A DNA stretch of 64,000 nucleotides from an uncultured Allomuricauda sp. GTDB lineage: Bacteria > Bacteroidota > Bacteroidia > Flavobacteriales > Flavobacteriaceae. The stretch is from NCBI RefSeq assembly GCF_947499695.1, contig NZ_CANMPQ010000003.1, positions 124,001 to 188,000 on the forward strand. The letters are read 5' to 3'. A model generated the notes under the pieces. The model made no database searches. It was not told where the DNA came from and saw nothing but the letters and a program-made list of their open reading frames with translations. Shown here piece by piece: positions 53,154 to 61,196 of the stretch (position 1 is its first letter; the number at the start of each line of letters is the position of its first letter). The position numbers and the translations under genes were made by a program.

Positions 53154-53466
53154 TAACTATCAGGCAAGCTTTATCCATACAGAAGTTGACCAGACTTTGG
53201 ATAGCCATATCAATTTTTAATAAAAACATCTTATAGCTTATTCAAACTTTAACAGTATTGTACTTGAAAATATGACCATTTATAGTGTTGTACCATATTC
53301 AATTCTAAAAGTTTCCAATCAACTTGATTTTATATGAAATAAATGCAAAGACCCGGACATCAAAATTTGTATATTTAAAAAGGATATGGAAACGGTTTAT
53401 TGCGGTTTTAGGTGAAGATTTTCCGTACTCTATTTTTAGTCAAGTAAACACCAAAACTAGTAGACC
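53154..53466. other. Intergenic stretch before the porin gene
   Basis: About 310 AT-rich bases without a convincing ORF. Several weak promoter-like words (TAGTGTTG near 53283 and TATTTTTA near 53441) and short inverted repeats occur, but none reaches the quality of the elements seen elsewhere in the window. It probably carries the promoter and leader of the porin gene. Confidence 0.5.
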
Positions 53467-54756
53467 ATGAACCTAATAAGAAAAAACTTTGTCATCCTTT
53501 TTCTTTTATCAATATTCTCATTTTGTGAAGTTTATTGTCAGTTTACCGTAGACGCTGATTTAAGAGCTCGTTTTGAATATCGTCATGGATTCAACAATTT
53601 ATTTCCAAATGATGCTGATCCTGCAGCCTTTGTAGCTCAGCGTTCCAGACTTAACATAGGATATCAAGAAGAGCTGTTTAAAATATTCCTCAGTGTTCAA
53701 GATGTAAGTACTTGGGGAGATACACGGCAAATCTTGCCAGTCGATGGCAATGATTCGTTTTCTTTGTTTCAGGCTTGGGGTCAGGTGTTTTTAAATGATG
53801 AGTGGTCCTTGAAAGCGGGGAGGCAGGTAATTTCCTATGATGATCAACGAATTTTTGGAGGTTTGGATTGGGCCATGCAGGGAAGGTTTCATGATGCTGC
53901 ACTAGTTAAGTTCACAGATGACGGATTTGATATGGACCTTGGTTTTGCCTTTAGCCAAGAGGGTCAAGTTAATGATGGTACTGCATTTAATATTCAGGGC
54001 TTTTTTACGTATAAGGCAATGCAATATGCATACCTTAAAAAGACTTGGGAAAGAAATTCAGTCAGTTTCTTATTCTTAAACACGGGCTTTCAAAAATTTA
54101 CTGGGGTCAATCAAGATGAACCTGATGGTGTATTTTATAGACATACTGCAGGCTCTTATTTCAAATTTCCAATTGACAATGTGAACCTTAGCGGTAGTTT
54201 ATACTATCAGTTTGGAAATGCAAATGCCACTACAGATTTAAGTGCTTACCAATTTCTGCTTGAAGCAACTTACAAACCTGAAAATACCTTATACGGGATT
54301 GGGCTGGAGCTATTGAGTGGTACTGACCAGAACGGAGATAGTAAAAATAAATCCTTTTTCCCTCTCTATGGAACCAACCACAAATTCAACGGTTTTATGG
54401 ATTACTTCTATGTTGGCAATCATGCCAATAATGTAGGTCTAAACGATTTTTATGGGAAAGTGGTTTTTACGACCGGGGAAAAATCAACTATTCTGCTTAA
54501 GGCACATTATTTTTTATCAAATGCCAACTTATTGAACGATGCAGACAAATATCTGGGCACCGAAGTGGATGTTGTATATACAGGAGTGATATCCAAAGCA
54601 CTAAAGTTCAATGTAGGGTATTCCCATATGTTCGCTTCAGAAAGTATGAGTTTGATAAAGGGTGGCAGGCCAAATGACAATACCAATAATTGGGCATGGG
54701 TGCAATTGATAATTGCACCTAGATTGCTCACGGTGGATTTGAAGAATTCAAACTGA
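53467..54756 (+). CDS. Alginate-export-type outer-membrane porin
   Basis: The 429-residue protein has a signal peptide (FVILFLLSIFSFCEVYC) and a beta-barrel sequence of the alginate_exp family: FTVDADLRARFEYRHGF, AQRSRLNIGYQEELFKIFLSVQDVSTWGD, WSLKAGRQVISYDDQRIFGGLDW, LLKAHYFLSN. Relatives export alginate in pseudomonads or act as general porins in other phyla. Here, following the fucose catabolic genes, it may let fucose and small oligomers or acids cross the outer membrane in place of a SusC/SusD pair. Confidence 0.82.
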   Translation: MNLIRKNFVILFLLSIFSFCEVYCQFTVDADLRARFEYRHGFNNLFPNDADPAAFVAQRSRLNIGYQEELFKIFLSVQDVSTWGDTRQILPVDGNDSFSLFQAWGQVFLNDEWSLKAGRQVISYDDQRIFGGLDWAMQGRFHDAALVKFTDDGFDMDLGFAFSQEGQVNDGTAFNIQGFFTYKAMQYAYLKKTWERNSVSFLFLNTGFQKFTGVNQDEPDGVFYRHTAGSYFKFPIDNVNLSGSLYYQFGNANATTDLSAYQFLLEATYKPENTLYGIGLELLSGTDQNGDSKNKSFFPLYGTNHKFNGFMDYFYVGNHANNVGLNDFYGKVVFTTGEKSTILLKAHYFLSNANLLNDADKYLGTEVDVVYTGVISKALKFNVGYSHMFASESMSLIKGGRPNDNTNNWAWVQLIIAPRLLTVDLKNSN

Positions 54757-54785
54757 TAGATAAGAAATAGATAAAAAAAGAAAAG

Positions 54786-56723
54786 TCACAACCGTTCAAT
54801 GTAAACTTCTTTGCCATCAAAAGAATATAATATTCTTTCAATCTCGTCAATAATAAGTTTATTGTTCCCAGAGTCAATTTTTTTCAGGAGCTCTTCAGCC
54901 CCAGTATCGATTTGAAAATTGATAATCTGTATTTTCCCTTCATCGGGTACTGCTATAATCATAGTGTCATCATTTTTTCTGCTTTTACGCATTCTTTTAA
55001 AGACGTACTCCAGGTTAGAACCCAAATCTATATCGAAATCTGTCAAGCTGTTTATGCCCCGGCTATACGAATGATACGTTCCGTATATTCTCGAAACCCC
55101 TGTGCCAAAAACACCTAAATTATTGGAAACGATAGTATTTTTCAGTGCTCTGTTTGCCTGAGTTGGAGCGAATAGCAATGTGGCGGATGTAATTTGAAAA
55201 CCTCTTTTGAGCCAGTAGAAAGAATCACGAAAAGACCTACGAACAAAGGAGCCAGATTTAAAGGCCGGGTATTCCTTTTTATAAATCAGATCTCCTGAGA
55301 AATCGAAAAGGTAGAACGTATTGCTTTCGAACAAAAGGTAGGTATTTTCCCTAATTTTAAGTTCCGGAAATTTTCTTCCGAAATCAACCTTCTGCAACGA
55401 TTGTGGTGCCACGCTGTCTCGATTATTGAAAAGATAGAAGCTGTTTTCGCTATATACCGGAAACTGTCCGATTTCGGGATTGAACCATACGCGATGATAG
55501 GGTAATTGAAGCTTTAAATTTCTGTTGATGAAATCGGCATCAAATAGGGTAAGGTCTTCTTTCCATATTTTTTGTCCAGATTCAATTTCTATCCTATTTG
55601 CTCTTGATGGTGTTATATATAGCGCATATGGGTCATCGTCAAAAATATACACCGGATTTTCATTACTGGAATATGTAATCTTCAATGGGGCATCCCACGT
55701 GTTATAACCAAACTGGTCGATTCGCGTTAAAAGGTTTTCCTGAACTACCAAATAGCTATCGGAAGTAGGGACGATTTTTTTTATCAAGGGTAGAGGGTCC
55801 GATTTACCCCATTTTTTCTTTCCATTTTCAGGGTTGATGATATTAAAACCTTTGGAGGTAATTACCACTAATTGGTTTTTATCCAAAGTAGTTTCTAAAA
55901 TGTTGCCAACGACTCGTACTTGTGGTCCTGACCACAAACTATCCATTGTTTTAGGGTCTATTGCGATTATGGTAGTTTCCTGATTAAGTTTTTTGCCATT
56001 TATGAAGTTTGAGGATATATAGAGTTTGTTTGCTTCATCATTAAATAAAATACTGGTGATTCCCTTTTTATCGTATGCAATACTTCCCGTTTTAAAATCT
56101 ATTTTCAGCAAGTGTCTGTTTTTCAACCAAAAAATGTTCTGATCGGCATCTAAAAGGACTTTCTCCTCGTTTAGGATGGCACCTTTTGTTCTGGTAAAAA
56201 AATCACTCGTTACATTGGTCATCCATATTTGATTCCCCGTTTCGAAATCGAACAAACCAATGCCGAACCCTTCTTCTGTCTTGCCATCTACCAAAACCGC
56301 TTTCTGTTCTGGCAATAGCAGTGTGTTGAAAACGGCCTGAAATCCGTTCTCGCTAGAATCGAAAATAATTTTCCCAGTCGTTACATCCACAATAGCACGT
56401 GAAATACCTTTTGTATTAAGAGCCTTGGAAAGAATTTTGGAATTGATCAAGGGCTTATCTTCAAAAAAAACATATGGTGTAAGCGGAATCTCGTAATACC
56501 GGCTAAAGTCGAATTCTCCTATTCTTTCATTCTCCCAGATAACAGTTTGCCTTTCCGGGCCAATTCCATAGACGGCCCCAGACGTTTTGACCAGCACAAT
56601 TCCTGTATTACTATTAAGTATCTTTTCCTGAACCCTATTTTTTAGTGTAATTTTTTGTTGAGCAAATAGGGTACATGAGTGTACTACCGCAATGGATAGA
56701 AATAAGCTTCTCTTGATTCCCAT
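54786..56723 (-). CDS. Exported PQQ-like beta-propeller protein
   Basis: The 645-residue protein has a signal peptide (MGIKRSLFLSIAVVHSCTLFAQQ) and repeated quinoprotein-type blades: GAVYGIGPERQTVIWEN, VDGKTEEGFGIGLFDFETGNQIW, TTIIAIDPKTMDSLW, KGFNIINPENGKKKWGK, NRIEIESGQKIWKED. The repeat W-containing strand D...G..W is typical of PQQ-propeller folds such as BamB, but no PQQ-binding or catalytic residues are recognisable. Function unknown; it may be a scaffold or sensor. It is on the strand opposite the fucose cluster. Confidence 0.75.
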   Translation of the reverse strand: MGIKRSLFLSIAVVHSCTLFAQQKITLKNRVQEKILNSNTGIVLVKTSGAVYGIGPERQTVIWENERIGEFDFSRYYEIPLTPYVFFEDKPLINSKILSKALNTKGISRAIVDVTTGKIIFDSSENGFQAVFNTLLLPEQKAVLVDGKTEEGFGIGLFDFETGNQIWMTNVTSDFFTRTKGAILNEEKVLLDADQNIFWLKNRHLLKIDFKTGSIAYDKKGITSILFNDEANKLYISSNFINGKKLNQETTIIAIDPKTMDSLWSGPQVRVVGNILETTLDKNQLVVITSKGFNIINPENGKKKWGKSDPLPLIKKIVPTSDSYLVVQENLLTRIDQFGYNTWDAPLKITYSSNENPVYIFDDDPYALYITPSRANRIEIESGQKIWKEDLTLFDADFINRNLKLQLPYHRVWFNPEIGQFPVYSENSFYLFNNRDSVAPQSLQKVDFGRKFPELKIRENTYLLFESNTFYLFDFSGDLIYKKEYPAFKSGSFVRRSFRDSFYWLKRGFQITSATLLFAPTQANRALKNTIVSNNLGVFGTGVSRIYGTYHSYSRGINSLTDFDIDLGSNLEYVFKRMRKSRKNDDTMIIAVPDEGKIQIINFQIDTGAEELLKKIDSGNNKLIIDEIERILYSFDGKEVYIERL

Positions 56724-56795
56724 GATGTTGGTGTTTTTAATTTAGTACAGACATAAAATCCCAAATGTCATTATTTGGTCGAGATTGGAGATTTG

Positions 56796-57062
56796 TCAAT
56801 CTATTTTTTTAAATAACAGCAGCACTTTTCCATTTGAGTCCATTAGGGTCAGATTCAGCTTGGTTATTTTGTACTGATTTGTTTCACGGAGTAAGGTCAG
56901 GAATGTGCTGGAGAGCTTCATCTCTTTACAGGCCATTCTAGTTTCATTTATGGTAGCAAACTGCAAATCGGTATTTGTCAGTCCCTTTAGATTTCCCATA
57001 ATTTGATTACAGCCATTATTGCCGGAAAATGAATTCAAATAGTTGCGTCGTACGAATTCCAT
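56796..57062 (-). CDS. META-domain (HslJ-like) protein, apparently lacking the N-terminal part
   Basis: The 88-residue product shows the second half of a META/HslJ domain: NSFSGNNGCNQIMGNLKG, FATINETRMACKEMK and a final LTLMDSNGKVLLLFKKID. The usual N-terminal strand (about 30 residues with a W-x-L motif) and a signal peptide are missing; the frame upstream is open only for about 20 more hydrophobic residues without a start codon. It may be a degenerate copy or a short protein that keeps part of the fold. Confidence 0.6.
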   Translation of the reverse strand: MEFVRRNYLNSFSGNNGCNQIMGNLKGLTNTDLQFATINETRMACKEMKLSSTFLTLLRETNQYKITKLNLTLMDSNGKVLLLFKKID

Positions 57063-57205
57063 GAAAGGAATACTCTTTTTTAAAATACGGAAAACTAATT
57101 TAATTAAAAGGAATAAAAATATTTAGTAACCCATTAACAATCACCCCAAATACCCAATACAAATTTAATGATCAAGGGTGATAGGCCGCACATGGTAGAA
57201 TTTAC

Positions 57206-57652
57206 CTATTCCATTCTTTGATCGTTTTTTCCACAGTCGGACAAAACAACCTCTATTTCTTTGTTGAATCCGGCAAAATCAATTTCCTCTTCAGTGAGTG
57301 ATAAGGCCCTTGTGCTGATATTCTCAATACAATTTGGTTCAAACCCTATTGCCCTTCCTACCCTAGTAAGCCACCTTTTTTGGTCAGCACCCGTAATCCT
57401 TTCATCGGCGTTTAAAATTCTTCCCAACTCAAAAAGGGCTTTAATTCGTTCATCATGTAAATAAGGAGCAGTTATAGGATATTTCATGTAGTTCTGCATG
57501 ATAAACTCATATTCTGTTTCATCCAAGCTTAATTTATACATCAAATGCTCTAAGAAAATAATTTCGCTTTCGGAAGCATCTCCGTCCCTCATTGTAATTT
57601 TGACCATCGATGCAAACGCATCGTGATATTGGCTTTTAGAAGAATAATTCAT
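57206..57652 (-). CDS. TerB-like protein
   Basis: The ATG 78 bases inside the frame gives 148 residues beginning MNYSSKSQYHDAFASMVKITMRDGDASESEIIFLEHLMYKL, an all-helical TerB-like domain; the acidic DGDASESE loop that often binds divalent metal in TerB proteins is present, and DERITGADQKRW is a second such loop. The longer start overlaps the cyclase end and is rejected. It follows the adenylate cyclase gene by 34 bases, so the two may be cotranscribed. Confidence 0.7.
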   Translation of the reverse strand: MNYSSKSQYHDAFASMVKITMRDGDASESEIIFLEHLMYKLSLDETEYEFIMQNYMKYPITAPYLHDERIKALFELGRILNADERITGADQKRWLTRVGRAIGFEPNCIENISTRALSLTEEEIDFAGFNKEIEVVLSDCGKNDQRME

Positions 57653-57686
57653 TCTTACCTTGATTAAATAATTGCATTGAATATTT

Positions 57687-58853
57687 CTATTTTGCAGCCT
57701 CCTCCAATGAATAAACATTGATTGCAGCATTTTTTCCCCTTAGTTGCATTTTACCCATAAGGGTAGATTTAAACTCTTTCTTTAAATCTAAACTCCCTAA
57801 AAGGCTTTCAGAAATTAACAGATTTACATTCAATCTATTACACTCACCTTGAAGTCTTGCAGCGGTGTTTATGGTGTCACCATGATATGCAATATCCCGT
57901 TTTAACTCCCCAACTTCAGTCATAGATATAACTCCACCGTGCATTCCAGCCTTAAAGTCAGGAACTGCGCCATAAGTTGATAGATAATGTTCTGATCTAT
58001 CATGTAATCGCTTTTGAAAGGCAAAAAAAGCTTTAATTCCATTATTCAAACGAACTGCATTGTCCACATCCCAAGTAAGCACAGCTTCATCACCAACATA
58101 TTGGTAAATCTCAGCGTGATAATTATGTACGACCACCAAATCACTGAAACAGTCTTGGATTAGCTTACTATAGGCAATATGTCCTAATCTTTCTGCCAAT
58201 TGAGTTGAGCCCCTAAGATCAATAAACATAAAAACCTTTTCAGTTACCAAAGGCGTATAAAATTTTCCTGAAAGGATTTTTTTGAGATTTTCTTTTCCAA
58301 CTATTGAACTAATGTACATAACAAAGCCAATGCAAAAATTGATGATCAAAATATAGATGCAAGCAACAAACAGCGATAGGCTGTTCAATATTCCCCATGT
58401 AGAATCCGGAAATTCGACATCCAAAAGAACCCTTAGTAAATTGATTAGGGCTATCATGATACCAATAAAAACAGTCAATTGTAGAAATATCCTGAAAAGT
58501 ACCAACTGATAATATTTGACCCTTCCAACTACAAATTTGGTCATGGCTATATGTATTAAACCAAAGAGCAATCCCATTGTCAGCCAAAGTGCAATGAATA
58601 TGAAGAAGCTTTCCAAAGTGAACAGTTGGGTAAAGCGTTCAGTGCTCAAATCTGTATCCCTAAATAATCTCCATAAGAGGCTTGCTATAAGCCAGCCTAT
58701 GAGATAGGATTTAATGGTGTTTAGTTCTTTAACTCTTGCCAAGGAATATAATATTGATTGTTCAATTAAGAAGCATGAAGGTAAGTAATCTATAATATCC
58801 CTTATTTTCTTTATAATGTAAGCAAGATTATGTCGTGTGGTCCAAAGGATCAA
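57687..58853 (-). CDS. Membrane-anchored class III adenylate/guanylate cyclase
   Basis: The 388-residue protein has several N-terminal helices (SYLIGWLIASLLWRLF, FFIFIALWLTMGLLFGLI, IFLQLTVFIGIMIALINLL, LFVACIYILIINFCIGFVMYI) and a C-terminal class III cyclase domain from about residue 200. Metal-binding Asp are in FMFIDLRGST and YVGDEAVLTW; GDTINTAARLQ carries the transition-state Asn and Arg. No Lys/Thr specificity pair could be read with certainty, but the domain looks intact, so cAMP is most likely. The start is a TTG with no ATG in frame; a TTG at 58742 is an alternative. With a Crp-family regulator in the window, cAMP signalling is possible but not shown. Confidence 0.82.
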   Translation of the reverse strand: MILWTTRHNLAYIIKKIRDIIDYLPSCFLIEQSILYSLARVKELNTIKSYLIGWLIASLLWRLFRDTDLSTERFTQLFTLESFFIFIALWLTMGLLFGLIHIAMTKFVVGRVKYYQLVLFRIFLQLTVFIGIMIALINLLRVLLDVEFPDSTWGILNSLSLFVACIYILIINFCIGFVMYISSIVGKENLKKILSGKFYTPLVTEKVFMFIDLRGSTQLAERLGHIAYSKLIQDCFSDLVVVHNYHAEIYQYVGDEAVLTWDVDNAVRLNNGIKAFFAFQKRLHDRSEHYLSTYGAVPDFKAGMHGGVISMTEVGELKRDIAYHGDTINTAARLQGECNRLNVNLLISESLLGSLDLKKEFKSTLMGKMQLRGKNAAINVYSLEEAAK

Positions 58854-59030
58854 TCATGAACAACTCCTAGTAAGCTTTACCAAATAATAACTAAACCATA
58901 TACCAATAAACAATTTATCGATGCCTCAGCAGGATAGGGCAAACGAGGATTTCCTAGATTCCAAAGTTTTTGAAAATGATAATGTTTTGCTCCACACTTT
59001 CTACTCAAAAATCAATATATTTAGAGTGGT

Positions 59031-59639
59031 ATGAGTGTGTTGGGATTTTTTAAAAAATTACTACCAGGAAGAAATTCGAAATGGAGGGTAACTGCCACTG
59101 TTTTGATCGGGAGCATCATTGGTTTAGGATTGTTCTTGATGAAAGAAGGTGAGGTGGTTTCATACATGTCGGATAATCCGCAAGCCTGCGTCAACTGTCA
59201 CGTTATGACCCCTGTCTATAATAGCTGGATGCACAGTTCACATCGTGAATGGGTTTCTTGCAACGGTTGCCATGTACCCCAAGACAATATTGTAAACGCC
59301 TATTACTTCAAAGCTATGGATGGGCTTTACCATGCTTCAATTTTTACTGCAAGGGCAGAACCAGAGGTTATTTTTATGCGTGAAGGTTCACAAGAAGTGG
59401 TACAGAACAATTGTATACGCTGCCATGTACAGCAGGTAACCCAAACAAAATATAACGGCTTCATAGAAAATCATGAGCAGAACCGGACATCCCGTCAATG
59501 TTGGAGTTGCCATAAAGAGGTGCCTCATGGCCGTATTCATGGAATGTCCACGGTCAAGTATAACATTGCTCCTTTACCCACAGATCAAGAAGAAATGGTA
59601 ATTCCGGACTGGTTACAAAAAGAAATGGAAACACGATAA
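59031..59639 (+). CDS. nrfH: NrfH, membrane tetraheme quinol dehydrogenase of nitrite reductase
   Basis: The 202-residue protein has an N-terminal helix (VTATVLIGSIIGLGLFLM) and four CxxCH motifs: C53-VNC-H (heme 1, followed by MTPVYNSWMHSSH), C77-NGCH, CIRCH and CWSCH. This is the NapC/NrfH pattern: it takes electrons from menaquinol and passes them to NrfA. A candidate -7 (TATATTTA, 59016-59023) precedes it, but no TGA-N6-TCA box at the expected distance. nrfA follows after 10 bases. Confidence 0.93.
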   Translation: MSVLGFFKKLLPGRNSKWRVTATVLIGSIIGLGLFLMKEGEVVSYMSDNPQACVNCHVMTPVYNSWMHSSHREWVSCNGCHVPQDNIVNAYYFKAMDGLYHASIFTARAEPEVIFMREGSQEVVQNNCIRCHVQQVTQTKYNGFIENHEQNRTSRQCWSCHKEVPHGRIHGMSTVKYNIAPLPTDQEEMVIPDWLQKEMETR

Positions 59640-59649
59640 TCCGAACAGT

Positions 59650-61149
59650 ATGAAAAATAAAGTCTTATTTATTGTTACAATTGTAGTGGTTTTTCTATTA
59701 GGCTTGCTTGCTTCAAGCGTGATCAATAGGAAGAGTGAGGCCAAATACCAATATGTACCGCAGGTAGATATTGGTGAGAATGAACCTCGAAATGAAGAGT
59801 GGGGAAAAAACTACCCAAGGGAATACCAATCGTGGTTGCAAACATCTGAAACTTCTTTTGCTTCCTTCCAAGGCGGTTCCGCCATGCGCGATGTCCTTGA
59901 AGAAGATCCGCGATTAGTCGTATTATTTGCTGGATATGGTTTTTCTAAAGACTATAATCAAGGGCGTGGTCACTACTACGCCATAGATGATATCCGAAAT
60001 ACATTGCGTACAGGAGGACCAAAAGGCCCAGGAGATGGACCAATGCCAGCTACCTGTTGGACCTGTAAAAGTCCTGATGTTCCTCGTTTGATGAACGAAA
60101 AAGGTATTGCAGAATTCTATGAAGGAAAATGGGCGGATAAGGGAGCAGAAATTGTAAACCCAATTGGCTGTGCCGATTGCCATGACCCTAATAGTATGAA
60201 GTTACGTATTACAAGACCTGCACTTGTAGAGGCTTTTGATTCAATGGGCAAGGATATTAATAAGGCCACCCACCAGGAAATGCGTTCTTTAGTTTGTGCT
60301 CAATGTCATGTAGAGTATTATTTCGATAAGAAAAAACCTGGAGCGGAAGGCACACCATACCTAACTTTCCCCTGGAAGAATGGGATGAACGTGGAAGCCA
60401 TGGAGGAATATTATGATGAAATGGAATTTTCGGATTGGACACATAAAATCAGCAAGGCACCGATGTTAAAAGCACAACATCCAGGTTACGAAACCTATCT
60501 TACCGGTGTACATGCTGACCGTGGTGTTTCCTGTGCAGATTGCCATATGCCCTATAAAAGCGAAGGTGGACAGAAGTTTACCGACCACCATTTACAATCC
60601 CCTTTAAACAATATTGCGAATTCCTGTCAAGTGTGTCACAGGCAAGAAGCAGATAAATTGAGAGCCAATGTTTACGAAAGACAGCAAAAGGCAACTGAAA
60701 ATAGATTGAAATTGGAAGATCTTTTGGTAAAGTCGCATATTGAAGCGGCAAAAGCATGGGAATTAGGTGCAACAGACGAACAAATGAAAGATATTCTCAC
60801 AGATATTCGTCACGCGCAATGGCGTTGGGACTATGCTGCCGCAGCTCATGGAGCATCATTCCATTCTCCCGTAGAAACGGCAAGAGTCTTGGGTGGTGGA
60901 CTCAATATAGCGCAAGAAGCTAGAGTCAAGTTAGCGCGCTTATTGGCGACCTTAGGTTTTAATCAAGAAGTGCCAATGCCGGATATTGCATCTAAAGAAA
61001 AGGCTCAGGAATTCATCGGTTTGGATATGGAAAAACTCATCGAAGAAAAAGAGGAGTTTAAAACCAATTTACTGCCCAAATGGCTAGAGGAAGCCAAAGC
61101 CCGTGAGGATAAAATGGATTCCAAAGCAGTAAGCATGACCAATAAGTAG
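59650..61149 (+). CDS. nrfA: NrfA, cytochrome c nitrite reductase
   Basis: The 499-residue periplasmic pentaheme enzyme reduces nitrite to ammonium with six electrons. The active-site heme is attached by the CxxCK motif C136-WTC-K140, and four CxxCH motifs follow (Cys 174, 216, 295 and 326). RTGGPKGPG, QCHVEYYF (active-site Tyr) and KAQHPGYETYLTGVH (active-site His) are the conserved surroundings; the lysine ligation separates NrfA from other multihemes. A signal anchor helix is at the start. It lies 10 bases after nrfH and 47 before the cytochrome c maturation gene. Confidence 0.96.
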   Translation: MKNKVLFIVTIVVVFLLGLLASSVINRKSEAKYQYVPQVDIGENEPRNEEWGKNYPREYQSWLQTSETSFASFQGGSAMRDVLEEDPRLVVLFAGYGFSKDYNQGRGHYYAIDDIRNTLRTGGPKGPGDGPMPATCWTCKSPDVPRLMNEKGIAEFYEGKWADKGAEIVNPIGCADCHDPNSMKLRITRPALVEAFDSMGKDINKATHQEMRSLVCAQCHVEYYFDKKKPGAEGTPYLTFPWKNGMNVEAMEEYYDEMEFSDWTHKISKAPMLKAQHPGYETYLTGVHADRGVSCADCHMPYKSEGGQKFTDHHLQSPLNNIANSCQVCHRQEADKLRANVYERQQKATENRLKLEDLLVKSHIEAAKAWELGATDEQMKDILTDIRHAQWRWDYAAAAHGASFHSPVETARVLGGGLNIAQEARVKLARLLATLGFNQEVPMPDIASKEKAQEFIGLDMEKLIEEKEEFKTNLLPKWLEEAKAREDKMDSKAVSMTNK

Positions 61150-61196
61150 TCGATTTTAAACCTTTTCTCTAAAGGCTATTTGGCCGAACACTTTTC

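Noticed and set aside
34020..54756. Missing fucK/fucI/fucA kinase-isomerase route
   Set aside because: No fuculose kinase, isomerase or aldolase is seen, so the phosphorylating route is not assigned; absence from this window does not exclude it elsewhere in the genome.
58860..59030. Possible Crp/Fnr box before nrfH around TGAAAATGATAA (58971-58982)
   Set aside because: The arms do not match the TGA(C/T)/(G/A)TCA symmetry and the distance to the nearest -7-like word is wrong, so it was not counted as a site.
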